Source of the DNA: Bacteroidales bacterium
Lineage (GTDB): Bacteria; Bacteroidota; Bacteroidia; Bacteroidales; DTU049
DNA length: 64,000 nucleotides
Reading direction: 5' to 3'
Assembly: GCA_026418905.1 (NCBI GenBank)
Contig: JAOAAK010000009.1
Coordinates: 1-64,000, forward strand
The translations under genes were made by a program, and so were the position numbers. Positions within the stretch are counted from its first letter, which is position 1. Each line of letters opens with the position of its first letter. The notes under the pieces were generated by a model that saw only the letters and a program-made list of their open reading frames with translations, searched no databases and was not told where the DNA came from. This document shows, piece after piece, positions 43,594 through 53,051 of the stretch.

Positions 43594-44441
43594 AAAAATT
43601 AACCATTATTTTTAATATCATTCATTTAATCAATGCTTTTTCACAATATTTTTATTGCATCGAACAATATCGTAATGATACTTTAATTGAGCAATATTAC
43701 TTCAATTCAAGAGGACAATTGGTTAAACAAATTCAACAAATATTTACCCCAAATGGAAAAGATGTTGTTGTTCGCGAATGGGAATACAAAGACAGTTTAT
43801 TGGCGTCCGAAAAAATTACTACCGGTCCAAGTGATGTTTTGCAATATGTTTATTTATACGATGAAAACAATCGAGTGGTGCGAATCAAATGGTATGGAAA
43901 CAACAGGTATGAAGGAAAGGATGTTTTTATTTATCAGGGAAATCTTCTAGAGAGGCGTGTACATTATGGCCCCAAACAAATTCAATGGGAAAAAATATTT
44001 ACTTATGATTCATCTCAGCATGTAACTCAAATGGATTTTATCATTTATATGGATAGTCTATCGAGCTATCAAAAAAGTTACCATTATTTGCGTGACACAA
44101 ACGGAAATATCTTACATGAATTTTGTTTATCAGGAAATGATACTTTACACGTGGTAAAATATAGCTATGATAAAATGGGTAGAAAAATAGAACAAACAAC
44201 CTTCATCCCTGGTGTTGGAGAAGTATTGGCAATTTCATGGAAGTATCAAAAGCGCTTGCATCGACCCGTTGTAGAAATCCACCGCCAAAACAACTATGTA
44301 GTTTATAAAGAATTTTTTTCATATTCAAAAGATGGAAGAATTCTCAAAAAACAAACCATCGAATATAGGAATTTTTCAGGAAAAATGAAACCCGTCAAAA
44401 ATAAATATCGTTACAAATACTATAAACAGAGAAAAGTATAA
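43590..44441 (+). CDS. Exported YD/RHS-like repeat protein
   Basis: 283 residues with a short signal ('IIFNIIHLINAFSQ'). Six or so degenerate repeats of about 35 residues follow, each with a Y-x-Y/F-D-x-x-N/G-x core, for example 'YVYLYDENNRVVRIKWYGNN' and 'YSYDKMGRKIEQTTFIPG', like the YD repeats of Rhs proteins but without a core cage or toxin tail. No sorting domain. Its start overlaps the tamB stop by 4 bases (ATGA), a sign of co-translation. Function unknown. It has the same repeat style as the three T9SS proteins encoded convergently. Confidence 0.75.
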   Translation: MKKLTIIFNIIHLINAFSQYFYCIEQYRNDTLIEQYYFNSRGQLVKQIQQIFTPNGKDVVVREWEYKDSLLASEKITTGPSDVLQYVYLYDENNRVVRIKWYGNNRYEGKDVFIYQGNLLERRVHYGPKQIQWEKIFTYDSSQHVTQMDFIIYMDSLSSYQKSYHYLRDTNGNILHEFCLSGNDTLHVVKYSYDKMGRKIEQTTFIPGVGEVLAISWKYQKRLHRPVVEIHRQNNYVVYKEFFSYSKDGRILKKQTIEYRNFSGKMKPVKNKYRYKYYKQRKV

Positions 44442-44761
44442 ATAAACAAACAGTTTATAATCTCTGTGAAATCGACATTTTATCTATGATATTTGTGTGT
44501 ACCATCATATAGAAATTTCATTAAAGCTTTTTATATGTAGGAAAAAATAAGAATTGAATTAATTGCTTTTAGTTTTTTTCACGTTTTTGAATAATTGCTG
44601 GACAGTCTATGAGTTATTTCTCACATGTCATTTGATCTTGATGTAAATTTAGATGGTATAGATGATTGAGGTGATAATCACTTTATATTACCTCCTTTAA
44701 AAAACAGCATAAGGCAGGAATTGATAGGAAGTTTTAATTTAAACAATGTGCTAATAATGTA
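44442..44761. other. 320-base convergent intergenic gap
   Basis: This lies between two converging 3' ends and has no convincing ORF or RNA gene. It is A/T-rich. One imperfect 9-bp hairpin, GAGGTGATA / TATTACCTC with one G-T pair (44668-44694), is the only structure I see; it has no T tract on either strand, so I do not call it a terminator. Confidence 0.6.
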
Positions 44762-46363
44762 CTAATTCTTTATAACCAGTTTTCTAATTTTTCCATGTGA
44801 GGTCATGACGTCAAGAAGGTATGTTCCACGAGGATAGGGAGTAAGGGAAAGAATACAGTTTCTAGAGTTCGGATTTAAAATGTTAAGAGTTTTACCAGTT
44901 ATGTCGTATAATTGAATGTATTGAATGGAATAATCAGATGAAATAAGGATTTCATTTTGAGAGGGGTTGGGGTAAATGTTTAAAGAGAAATTTTCGGGGT
45001 CAGGTAAGGCATTGGCATTCCAATCGGACCAATAGTAAATGTATTTATAGTCGGGAATCCATGAGCTTGTTCCATTATCCCAGGTTGAATATATATACAT
45101 GGTTGGATTGTTGTAGGAATCATAAGTAGTAGAATATCTGCTAAAAGGTGTAGGTGGGTCACCTACATAATTAATCCTTTCCGTTTCGTATAAGCCTGTT
45201 GGATCGTATTGGTAAGTAGTTTTATAATAAATAATCCATGTGGAAGTAACTTTGTCGTAGCCTTCTTGAAGAAGCTGAGTTAATTTCCCTTGGGCGTTAT
45301 ATGTATAAGTGTTCCTAAAGTACAGATCCCAGTTTGTACCGTTCCATTGTTCGAAGAGTTCTTGTAATAAAAGTTCTTGTGCATTGTATGTATATGTGCT
45401 CCTTTGCCAGGGGATCCATTGATTTTGAACATTATTCCATCCATAGTAATATTTCTTGATAAGCAATCCATTCGAATTGTAGACCATGCTGTCTTTGTAA
45501 TCAGGAATAAATTGATTCATACTATTGGTGATATATGATACAGAAGTTTTCTTCAATCCATTAGGATAATATGTATATTCTTCTTTGTTACTGTTCAACC
45601 AAATGGTTGAAAAATATTGATGCACATAAGTTTTTAATAGACCATTGTTATAATATGCGTACATATATCGTTCACTGTTTTCATATGTTTCAGTGGATGT
45701 GTTCCAGTTATAGAATGTTTTTATTGCAGGCAGATTTTGGGAATTATATTCATAAGTTTCTTTTTCTTGTTTAATATCGTATTTTTCAGTTGCGGGGTTG
45801 TATGCGTACGAATATCTTTCATGATATTGGGAGTCCGTTAAGAAAACAGAGTAAGTCTTATAGCCATAGGTGAGAGAGTTGACATTAAAATCATAATTTG
45901 CTTCAATTTCCATAATACGAAGAGAATCGCTAAATTGATCTCTATACGGTGCTCGATGGTCGAAAAAAACTGTGTCTATAAATTCTTCGAGGAAATCATT
46001 GTAAGCTTTGACCAAAATTTTTTCCAAACTATGATTGGGAAAATAATCAAATTTTTGATAATAATAGACTTTCCAGGCGTTATCCTTATATGAATAATAT
46101 AGCATTTCATTTGGCCATCCATCTGTTCCCCAATGACGGCTGATGATGGCAAATTTATCCTTGGGTTTCCATTCCGATAGAACAAGATCATAAACAAATT
46201 TTACGATAGAGTCAAGAACTCTAATAGTCCCATGGCTGGTTTTTACAGGGTTCAAAAAAGTCAATTTATTGGCGTTTTCATTAAAAAAATGCGTCTCTTC
46301 CTGTGCTGTCGTGAAGGAAAAAGCGACGCTAACAAAAAAAAGAAACGTTAAACCTTTTTTCAT
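44762..46363 (-). CDS. T9SS type A sorted YD-like repeat protein (paralogue 1 of 3)
   Basis: 533 residues: signal peptide ('TFLFFVSVAFSFTTAQ'), a conserved N-terminal part with 'ISRHWGTDGWPNEMLYYSY', about eight repeats of 35-40 residues with 'YTYNAQGKLTQLLQEGYD' cores and paired Trp residues, a 'YYWSDWNANAL' linker, and a type A sorting domain at the end ('LNIYPNPSQNEILIS', 'PRGTYLLDVMTSHGKIRKL'). It is exported by Sec and the T9SS to the surface. Most of the sequence is repeat, suggesting binding or a scaffold; no enzyme motif is visible. Starts 4 bases after the stop of the next paralogue. Confidence 0.88.
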   Translation of the reverse strand: MKKGLTFLFFVSVAFSFTTAQEETHFFNENANKLTFLNPVKTSHGTIRVLDSIVKFVYDLVLSEWKPKDKFAIISRHWGTDGWPNEMLYYSYKDNAWKVYYYQKFDYFPNHSLEKILVKAYNDFLEEFIDTVFFDHRAPYRDQFSDSLRIMEIEANYDFNVNSLTYGYKTYSVFLTDSQYHERYSYAYNPATEKYDIKQEKETYEYNSQNLPAIKTFYNWNTSTETYENSERYMYAYYNNGLLKTYVHQYFSTIWLNSNKEEYTYYPNGLKKTSVSYITNSMNQFIPDYKDSMVYNSNGLLIKKYYYGWNNVQNQWIPWQRSTYTYNAQELLLQELFEQWNGTNWDLYFRNTYTYNAQGKLTQLLQEGYDKVTSTWIIYYKTTYQYDPTGLYETERINYVGDPPTPFSRYSTTYDSYNNPTMYIYSTWDNGTSSWIPDYKYIYYWSDWNANALPDPENFSLNIYPNPSQNEILISSDYSIQYIQLYDITGKTLNILNPNSRNCILSLTPYPRGTYLLDVMTSHGKIRKLVIKN

Positions 46364-46367
46364 ACGA

Positions 46368-47969
46368 TTATTGTTTTATAATGGAACGAATTATTTTCTT
46401 ATTTGATGAATCCGTGAAGCTAAAGCAGACGAAATAATTGGCTGGTTTCAGTTCTGAAAGATCGAAAGAAAAAGACAAAGAATTATCGGTGCCTTTTGAG
46501 AGGAGTATCTGTCCCATTGAGTTGTATATGTCAATTTTACATACAGGTAAGGAACTCCGAATGAAACATATGTCTTCAACGGGGTTAGGAGATAAGGTAA
46601 TTTCAACATCCGGGTCCTCAGAGAGTGCATTGGCATTCCAATCGGACCAATAGTAAGCCAGTTTATCATTGGGGATCCAAGAACTGCTCATATTGTCCCA
46701 AAAAAAATTTGTATGAATGTTGAGGTTATTATATGAGTCGTAAGAAAAAGTTTCTTTAAATTGAGGTGTTAAAGGTGATCCTGTGTAAATAATGTGTTCT
46801 TCTACTTGGCCTGTGACATGATATTGCCATGTAAATTTGAGAACATCCTCCCATGATGAAGTGATTGTATTATATTGTTCTTCAACATATTGAATTAATT
46901 TTCCTTGAGCGTTGTAGGTGTAAGTACCTCTGCAATTAGGTATCCAATTTGTTCCATTCCAGTTTTCGTATAGAACTGTTTTGATTGAATCGTCACCGTT
47001 GTATGTTTTACTCATTTTTGCGTAATTAACCCACAATTTTTGTAAATCGTCCCAACGAAAGATATAGTTGAGAGTTACTTTGCCAGTTGGACTGTAACAA
47101 AAACTGTCTTTATAATATGGAACAAATTCATTAAACGAGTTGATGGAGTAGCTAGTAATAGTTTCCGGATAGCCATTAGAATTATATGTATAGTGATTTT
47201 TACCATTATTAAGCCACACGCCAGATGACATATATTGGTATGTAAGGGATTTAATTTTACCAGTAGAATAGTAGGAATATAGAATACGATGATTGTTTTC
47301 ATATTGTGCTGTGCTTGCATTCCATGAAGCAGTAGTTTTCGTCTGTAAAAGTTGATTGTTGGTATATTCATATGAAATCTTATAGTTATTTAAATCATAG
47401 TTGCCAGTAGCAGTATTATAACCGTAGGAAATGATTTCATGGTATTGAGAATTTGTTAGCATATGTGAGATTATTTTTTCTCCACCAGAAATGCTGTTGG
47501 TATTAAAATCGTAATAATTACTAATTGTTGAAAGCAAAATACTGTCATTAAACTGGTCTTTGTAGCCATTAAAATGTTCGAAAACCAACGTGTCTCTAAA
47601 ACTCTCCAAAAAAGAATTATATGCTTTAATGACATGCTTTTCTATCTTTTGATTAGGGAAAAACTGCCATGTAAAAAGGTAACGAGATTTCCATGTATTA
47701 TCTTCAAAGTCATATCGAACCATTTCATTTGGCCATCCATCAGTACCCCAATGGCGACTGAGAACATAGGTCTTACGAATGGGATCCCATCCAAGAGTTG
47801 AACTATTGTAAGTAAATAAGATCGTTGAATCAAGTACGCGAATCATTCCTTGAGAAGACTTAATTGGGAAAAATGAGTAAGGCGAGATTTCAAGTAATTT
47901 TTTGGTTGACTGACTCATACATGTAAATAAAAAAAGAGTCAAGAAAATGCTTAAATAAAATTGTTTCAT
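46368..47969 (-). CDS. T9SS type A sorted YD-like repeat protein (paralogue 2 of 3)
   Basis: 533 residues, the same length and plan as paralogue 1: signal peptide, 'SRHWGTDGWPNEMVRYDF' near residue 75, about eight repeats ('YTYNAQGKLIQYVEEQYN', 'ENWNGTNWIPNCRGT'), the 'YYWSDWNANAL' linker and a type A sorting domain ('ITLSPNPVEDICFIRSS', 'LKPANYFVCFSF'). It shares a 30-base identical stretch with paralogue 1 at the linker, which suggests recent duplication or gene conversion in that spot. Four bases separate it from each neighbour. Confidence 0.88.
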   Translation of the reverse strand: MKQFYLSIFLTLFLFTCMSQSTKKLLEISPYSFFPIKSSQGMIRVLDSTILFTYNSSTLGWDPIRKTYVLSRHWGTDGWPNEMVRYDFEDNTWKSRYLFTWQFFPNQKIEKHVIKAYNSFLESFRDTLVFEHFNGYKDQFNDSILLSTISNYYDFNTNSISGGEKIISHMLTNSQYHEIISYGYNTATGNYDLNNYKISYEYTNNQLLQTKTTASWNASTAQYENNHRILYSYYSTGKIKSLTYQYMSSGVWLNNGKNHYTYNSNGYPETITSYSINSFNEFVPYYKDSFCYSPTGKVTLNYIFRWDDLQKLWVNYAKMSKTYNGDDSIKTVLYENWNGTNWIPNCRGTYTYNAQGKLIQYVEEQYNTITSSWEDVLKFTWQYHVTGQVEEHIIYTGSPLTPQFKETFSYDSYNNLNIHTNFFWDNMSSSWIPNDKLAYYWSDWNANALSEDPDVEITLSPNPVEDICFIRSSLPVCKIDIYNSMGQILLSKGTDNSLSFSFDLSELKPANYFVCFSFTDSSNKKIIRSIIKQ

Positions 47970-47973
47970 ATTG

Positions 47974-49560
47974 TCATAACTTTATGATTGGACAAGAAAA
48001 TCTTTTCCCCTTTAGGTCAGTAACTACCATAAAATAGATTCCTGACTTATATTGTGATACGAGAATCGAATAAAATTGGTCATTGGTTTTTTCTTCAGAA
48101 TATAATACCTTACCTGTTCTATCATAAATTTCAAGTCTATCAGTAGGAAACGAAGTAATAACATTACACCAATCTTTGCAAGGATTGGGAAAAATAGAAA
48201 TAGGTGCAGGAAAGATCTCGGTGACGGAATTCGCATTCCACGTTGACCAATAATACTCTTTTTTTGATATTGAATCCCACTGATTAGTTGTCAAATTATA
48301 GATTAAATAATAGTAGATAGAATCCTCTTTGAATGAATTTAACACATATATTTCCTTAGAATTTGGTGTATAATTAATAAAATCGTAACTGAAAAAAGTA
48401 TTGTGCATCAATAGGTTAGTGTCGGTGACATCGTACGTATAAGTTTCTTTCCAGTTTTTTTTCCATGAAGTGGAATAATATTCGAATTCATTCGTAGATA
48501 TTTTGTTGGCAGGATTATAAGTGTAAGTATAACGATTAGATGGGATCCATTGTGTTCCATTCCATGTTTCATTTAAAATAAGAGTTATCAGATTCTGAGC
48601 GTAAGAGATAGTTGTTCTTTCAAAATATATCCATTGATTTATAACTTGGTCCCACTTAAGCTTAATTTTTTTTATGACATTATGGTTTCCATCGTAATAT
48701 GTGCTGTCCATGGTATTAGCGATAAATTGATTAGCGTTATTAGATTTATAATATTTCTTACATATGTTATTTCCTGATGGATCGTATTCGTATTCGTATT
48801 TTTCGTAATTTTTCCAGGAAGAATTAAATGTTTGAATTATTTGGCTACATAGTTTTTGATTACTGTTGTATTGATAGTAAATACGTATATAATTTTCAAA
48901 CTGATTTGCTGAGCTATTCCAGATTTTTTTTGTTACCAATTGAATTTGATTTAAGTTATTGTAAGAAAAATCGAAATCATAAAGGGGCATGTCATATTTT
49001 GATGTTGCGGCATTATATTGATAAACAGTCAAATTTTGATATAAAGAATCATGATAAACTTGAGCTTTCATTAAATTTCCGTTTTCAATGGCCTGTGTGT
49101 TTATGTTGTAATAAGCGTTTAGGCTAACTAAAGACATGGTGTCACCAAAGGGATTAAGGTAGGGAAGAAGTTTAAGATATTCCGTTGTATCTTTAAATAC
49201 GCCTATAAATTTATTGTATCTTTTCTTACAATATTCGTTTCGATGATTATTAGGAAAAAAATTTTCTTGCATATATATATCGTGAGTCCATGATTGAGTA
49301 GATACATCGTATACATCTTCCATGAGTTGATGTGGCATTCCTGAACTATGTCTGCTGATGACATATGTTTTAAATATAGGAGCCCACATGGTTGAGTATG
49401 AATAATTCACCACAGAATCAATCACTATTGTTAGATTCCCCATAGTTTTAATCTGATGAAAAAGATTAAGATTCGGATTTTCTTTTAAGTACGAACTTTC
49501 AGGTATTTGTGCTTGAATGAGCCATGGAAGAATACAAAAAGGAACAATAAATTTTCTCAT
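47974..49560 (-). CDS. T9SS type A sorted YD-like repeat protein (paralogue 3 of 3)
   Basis: 528 residues and the most diverged of the three: signal peptide ('FIVPFCILPWLIQAQ'), 'VISRHSSGMPHQLMEDVYDV' where the others have SRHWGTDGWPNEM, repeats such as 'ETWNGTQWIPSNRYTYTYNP', linker 'YYWSTWNANSV' and a type A sorting domain ('SIFPNPCKDWCNVITS', 'YKSGIYFMVVTDLKGKRF'). First gene of the three-gene run, with a -7 box 13 bases upstream. Confidence 0.88.
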   Translation of the reverse strand: MRKFIVPFCILPWLIQAQIPESSYLKENPNLNLFHQIKTMGNLTIVIDSVVNYSYSTMWAPIFKTYVISRHSSGMPHQLMEDVYDVSTQSWTHDIYMQENFFPNNHRNEYCKKRYNKFIGVFKDTTEYLKLLPYLNPFGDTMSLVSLNAYYNINTQAIENGNLMKAQVYHDSLYQNLTVYQYNAATSKYDMPLYDFDFSYNNLNQIQLVTKKIWNSSANQFENYIRIYYQYNSNQKLCSQIIQTFNSSWKNYEKYEYEYDPSGNNICKKYYKSNNANQFIANTMDSTYYDGNHNVIKKIKLKWDQVINQWIYFERTTISYAQNLITLILNETWNGTQWIPSNRYTYTYNPANKISTNEFEYYSTSWKKNWKETYTYDVTDTNLLMHNTFFSYDFINYTPNSKEIYVLNSFKEDSIYYYLIYNLTTNQWDSISKKEYYWSTWNANSVTEIFPAPISIFPNPCKDWCNVITSFPTDRLEIYDRTGKVLYSEEKTNDQFYSILVSQYKSGIYFMVVTDLKGKRFSCPIIKL

Positions 49561-49573
49561 GAATGATTTTCTA

Positions 49574-49581
49574 CAAATTTA
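49574..49581 (-). promoter_or_regulatory. -7 box (TAAATTTG) of the three-paralogue run
   Basis: TAAATTTG on the minus strand ends 13 bases before the start codon at 49560, in the 177-base gap shared with the divergent kdsD-like gene. Confidence 0.45.
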
Positions 49582-49721
49582 ATTTATTTCATAAAGTGAA
49601 AAATTTTTTTATCGAAAATTGGTTAATTTTATTTACCTGCATACAAAAATTTTTTATAATTAAAAAAAAAATATAGTGACTAATTTTAGATCAACAAGCA
49701 ATCAAATTTCGTCAAAACCAG

Positions 49722-49729
49722 TACTTTTG
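49722..49729 (+). promoter_or_regulatory. -7 box (TACTTTTG) of the kdsD-kdsA unit
   Basis: TACTTTTG matches TAnnTTTG and ends 8 bases before the ATG at 49738, giving an almost leaderless transcript. No TTG partner is seen. Confidence 0.45.
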
Positions 49730-49737
49730 CTAAAAAA

Positions 49738-50340
49738 ATGGATTTTGTGCGAACAATATTAGAAAAAGAGTCTCGTGCTATTTTATCCATTCCTGTGGGG
49801 AAAGAATATGATCTTGCCGTTGAGCTTATCTACGAACACGTACACCAAAAGAATGGAAAGGTGGTAGCATCCGGAGTAGGCAAAGCAGGGCAGATTGCTT
49901 TAAATATTGCCACGACATTTTCTTCGACAGGTACACCTGCTGTTTTTCTGCATCCAGCCGATGCTCAGCATGGCGATTTGGGAGTTTTGCAGAAAAACGA
50001 TATTCTATTACTTGTGTCAAATTCTGGTAAGACGCGTGAAATTATTGAATTGCTACAATTAGCACGCAACTTATATCCCGACATTCCATCTATTCTCATA
50101 ACAGGTAATCGTCAAAGTGTACTTGCTTCTCAGGTAAACGTATTGCTTTTTACCGGTGCACCTGAAGAAGTTTGTCCACTTGGACTGACTCCGACAACAT
50201 CAACCACTGTGATGACTGTCATAGGAGATATTCTTATAACATTGATGATGAAAAAAATACAATTTACTATTGAAGATTACGCTAAACGTCATCATGCTGG
50301 ATATCTTGGCCAAAAGTCAAGAGAGTTTATCAACAAATAA
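49738..50340 (+). CDS. kdsD: Arabinose-5-phosphate isomerase, KdsD/KpsF-type SIS protein without CBS domains
   Basis: 200 residues, a single SIS domain. 'GKVVASGVGKAGQIALNIAT', 'FSSTGTPAVFLHPADAQHGD', 'LLLVSNSGKTREIIELLQ' and 'VCPLGLTPTTSTTVMTVIGD' are the KpsF/GutQ motifs; 'KRHHAGYLGQK' ends the domain. It converts ribulose-5-phosphate to arabinose-5-phosphate, the first step to Kdo of lipopolysaccharide. E. coli KdsD is about 330 residues with two CBS domains; this is the short form. kdsA follows 12 bases later, supporting the role. Confidence 0.92.
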   Translation: MDFVRTILEKESRAILSIPVGKEYDLAVELIYEHVHQKNGKVVASGVGKAGQIALNIATTFSSTGTPAVFLHPADAQHGDLGVLQKNDILLLVSNSGKTREIIELLQLARNLYPDIPSILITGNRQSVLASQVNVLLFTGAPEEVCPLGLTPTTSTTVMTVIGDILITLMMKKIQFTIEDYAKRHHAGYLGQKSREFINK

Positions 50341-50352
50341 AAATAATTTACC

Positions 50353-51138
50353 ATGATATGTATTGCAGGACCTTGTGTGGTTGAAAATGAGAAGATTCTC
50401 TCTAGGGTAGCCGAAGTCATTGTTTCTTTACAACAACGTTTTCCTGATATTCAATTTTACTTTAAAAGTTCCTACAAGAAAGCCAATCGAACAAAATATA
50501 GTAGTTTTCAAGGGATAGATAGACAACAAGCTTTGAAATTATTACAAGACATTCGAATGGAATTCCGAATTCCCGTGCTGACCGATGTTCATGAAAGTTG
50601 GGAGTGTGAAGAAGTAAGCCAGTATGTAGATGTGTTACAAATTCCTGCTTTTTTATGCAGGCAAACCGATTTGTTACTAGCAGCTGCTAAGACAGGTAAA
50701 CCCGTAAATATTAAAAAGGGCCAATTTATGTCGCCTGAATCTATGGCTTTTGCTGTCGAGAAAGTCAGAAGCACAGGGAATCAACAGATATGGTTAACGG
50801 AGCGGGGTACCACTTTTGGTTACGAAAGACTCGTGGTCGATATGACCGGCATACCGGAAATGAAAAAACATGAAGTCCCCGTTATAATCGATGTAACTCA
50901 TTCTCTACAAAGACCAAACCAGGATTCAGGTGTAACTGGTGGCAAACGTGAAATGATTCAAACAATCGCGCTTGCTGGGATAGCAGCTGGAGCAGATGGT
51001 ATTTTTGTAGAAACACATCCCTCTCCACCCACTGCCTTGAGTGATGCAGCAACTCAATTGCCACTCGATGAACTTCCATTGCTCATCGAAAGGGTGAAAA
51101 AGTTATATGATTTTATGAAAACCCTCACCGTTGAATGA
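50353..51138 (+). CDS. kdsA: 3-deoxy-8-phosphooctulonate (Kdo-8-P) synthase, metal-dependent type
   Basis: 261 residues. It joins phosphoenolpyruvate and arabinose-5-phosphate. Motifs: 'CIAGPCVVENEK', 'YFKSSYKKANRTKYSSFQGI', 'IPAFLCRQTDLLLAAAKTGK', 'WLTERGTTFGYERLVVD' and 'VETHPSPPTALSDAATQLPL'. Cys7 in AGPC, with later His, Glu and Asp, fits the metal-dependent class known from Aquifex rather than the Asn-containing metal-free class of E. coli. It forms a Kdo unit with the isomerase gene. Its 3' end overlaps the convergent T9SS gene by 14 bases. Confidence 0.96.
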   Translation: MICIAGPCVVENEKILSRVAEVIVSLQQRFPDIQFYFKSSYKKANRTKYSSFQGIDRQQALKLLQDIRMEFRIPVLTDVHESWECEEVSQYVDVLQIPAFLCRQTDLLLAAAKTGKPVNIKKGQFMSPESMAFAVEKVRSTGNQQIWLTERGTTFGYERLVVDMTGIPEMKKHEVPVIIDVTHSLQRPNQDSGVTGGKREMIQTIALAGIAAGADGIFVETHPSPPTALSDAATQLPLDELPLLIERVKKLYDFMKTLTVE

Positions 51139-52195
51139 TAAATTTTCGCTGATAAACATTTTCAGATTTCTTTAGTTGCAGGAAGTATATTCCGTCGTTA
51201 AAATCGGTAACTGGAAAAACAAATATTGACTTCTTTTCAGTGATATATTCAGATAAGATGATTTTACCTAGAGGATCAAACACTTGCAAAAAAAATGGAG
51301 GTTCGCATGAAGTAAGTATGTTAATTTGATCTGAAGCAGGAACAGGATAAATGGTGAAAGGGACGGCTAAATAGGAAGCAAGACCTGTGATGTTTGAAGT
51401 ATCGATGAATTCTATACGATTCATTTGAAAATTCTGAATAATTCTGACGAGAGGGATTGAAAAATCGGGAGTATACCATTCGTATATGGTTTCACTTCGT
51501 TGAATAGGAAAACCAAAACCAAATTGTTCGTAGTAAATGGAGTCATGGTATTGCATATTGGTTCTAACTCTTAGAGTGTTAAATGTTCCCATAGGAGTTA
51601 CTGCGTTTCCATAGGCATTTACTTCATACTGACGCCATCTTTTTTCGCTAAAATAACCTATGGATGGAATATTGATATCATAAAACGAATATGAGCTACC
51701 ACTGCTTTGGTAGGATAATGGTAAATCGTAAATAGTATCTGTTGGTGTCCACTGGATAGCAGTAGGAACTCCATTAATAGTAGCACCAGTTCCAACTTGA
51801 ATAAATGCACTTGATGTTAGTTTGAAAAACGAAAAAACATCGGTCGCTTCGACAGAAGGACCCATCGAAAAGTCATCGTCTCTCTTACAAACAGTAGCTT
51901 TATGTGAAGGATTCAGGGGGTTATAGAAAACAGTGGCATATACCAGAGGAACTTCACTAGAGATAACATGATAAAAATTGATGGTGTCTCGAGATAAACT
52001 GATTAGTGATGAAAAATCCCAGCTTAAATTTTCACCAGGTGCAAAATAGGAAGGGTCAAGGTTATCCGTACTTTTGCTGATGTAAAAATATTGATTTGGT
52101 TTGGGCATGTGACTTTCAGTTATAACAGGTTGGGCCATCATGAATCTACATGCCCCCAAAAATAAATAAACAATTTTAAATATTTTCCAATACAT
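51125..52195 (-). CDS. T9SS type A sorted secreted protein of unknown function
   Basis: 356 residues from the ATG at 52195, which gives the signal peptide 'YWKIFKIVYLFLGACRFMMA'; a longer reading from 52246 would put a non-signal leader in front and run deeper into the upstream gene. The body is beta-rich ('NLSWDFSSLISLSRDTINFY', 'GTFNTLRVRTNMQYHDS'). The C-terminal ~75 residues are a type A sorting domain ('FTIYPVPASDQINILTS', 'FNDGIYFLQLKKSENVYQ'). No enzyme motif seen. It overlaps the nucleoside phosphorylase gene by 20 bases. Confidence 0.85.
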   Translation of the reverse strand: MYWKIFKIVYLFLGACRFMMAQPVITESHMPKPNQYFYISKSTDNLDPSYFAPGENLSWDFSSLISLSRDTINFYHVISSEVPLVYATVFYNPLNPSHKATVCKRDDDFSMGPSVEATDVFSFFKLTSSAFIQVGTGATINGVPTAIQWTPTDTIYDLPLSYQSSGSSYSFYDINIPSIGYFSEKRWRQYEVNAYGNAVTPMGTFNTLRVRTNMQYHDSIYYEQFGFGFPIQRSETIYEWYTPDFSIPLVRIIQNFQMNRIEFIDTSNITGLASYLAVPFTIYPVPASDQINILTSCEPPFFLQVFDPLGKIILSEYITEKKSIFVFPVTDFNDGIYFLQLKKSENVYQRKFIIQR

Positions 52196-53042
52196 GGTGA
52201 ATAAGTTTTTCGACATAAGGTTTGTAATCTGAAAGGAATTCTCCACGTTTTCGATTTGCGATGATCACGCAAGCGGTACAGGCTTTGTGTCCCATCATCT
52301 TACTGAGGCCATAAAGGGCACTAGTTTCCATTTCATAGTTCGTACACCGCAGGTTGTTCCATGAAAAAGAAGAAATAAGTTCATTAAATTCTGGATGTTT
52401 TACGGGAAGTCTTAATTTTCTTCCTTGTGGCCCATAGAAACCACCAGCTGTAACTGTAATTCCTGATGGATGATCTCCAACGAGCTGTTGAAATAATGTT
52501 AAATCGGCACTTACGACGTATGGTGATGGCCAATTAGTATCCCAACGAGTATGCTTCTCAATAGCTTTCTCCATTGCTATGTCTCTGACTTTTTCACTAT
52601 CGGCATAAAAATGCAAAAGACCATCCAGTCCCAAAGCATAAGATGAAAAAACAAAAGCTCCCAAGGATATGTCGGGTTGTAAGGCACCTGAGGTACCTAT
52701 TCTAACAAGCGTAAGTGATTTCACGTGGTCTTTGACCGTAGATTTTTGTAAATCAAAATTGGCAAGTACATCTAGTTCGTTAATGACAATGTCTATATTG
52801 TCAGGTCCCATCCCTGTACTGAGGACGCTAATGGTTTTATTTTTATAAAAACCGGTGCGTGTAAATATTTCTCGATTTTCTTTTTTAACTGTAACTTTGT
52901 CGAAGAAAGAAGCTACCATGTCTGCTCGGGAAGGATCTCCCACTAAAATGATTTTGTCGGCAATTTCATCGGGGAATAATTTAAGATGGTATACACTACC
53001 ATCGGGTTGTAATACCAATTCAGATGCTTCAAAAGTTAACAT
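52176..53042 (-). CDS. Nucleoside phosphorylase (uridine phosphorylase-like, PNP/UDP family)
   Basis: 288 residues from the ATG at 53042; the frame could extend to a TTG at 53054, but a -7 box (TATCTTTG) ends just 9 bases upstream of the ATG and covers that region. Motifs: 'IILVGDPSRADMVASFFD', 'TGMGPDNIDIVINEL', 'LVRIGTSGALQPDISLGAFV', 'TAGGFYGPQGRKLRL' and 'RCTNYEMETSALYGLSKMMG'. It cleaves a nucleoside with phosphate to base and ribose-1-phosphate in salvage. The exact base is uncertain, with uridine the best guess. Confidence 0.9.
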   Translation of the reverse strand: MLTFEASELVLQPDGSVYHLKLFPDEIADKIILVGDPSRADMVASFFDKVTVKKENREIFTRTGFYKNKTISVLSTGMGPDNIDIVINELDVLANFDLQKSTVKDHVKSLTLVRIGTSGALQPDISLGAFVFSSYALGLDGLLHFYADSEKVRDIAMEKAIEKHTRWDTNWPSPYVVSADLTLFQQLVGDHPSGITVTAGGFYGPQGRKLRLPVKHPEFNELISSFSWNNLRCTNYEMETSALYGLSKMMGHKACTACVIIANRKRGEFLSDYKPYVEKLIHHVLENI

Positions 53043-53051
53043 TTTTTTATA

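Noticed and set aside
44668-44694. Hairpin in the convergent gap as a bidirectional terminator
   Set aside because: The 9-bp stem has a G-T pair and no T tract on either strand.
43590-49560. Rhs/YD-repeat toxin system
   Set aside because: No Rhs core, no variable toxin tail and no immunity gene. Three of the proteins end in T9SS sorting domains, so they are surface proteins.
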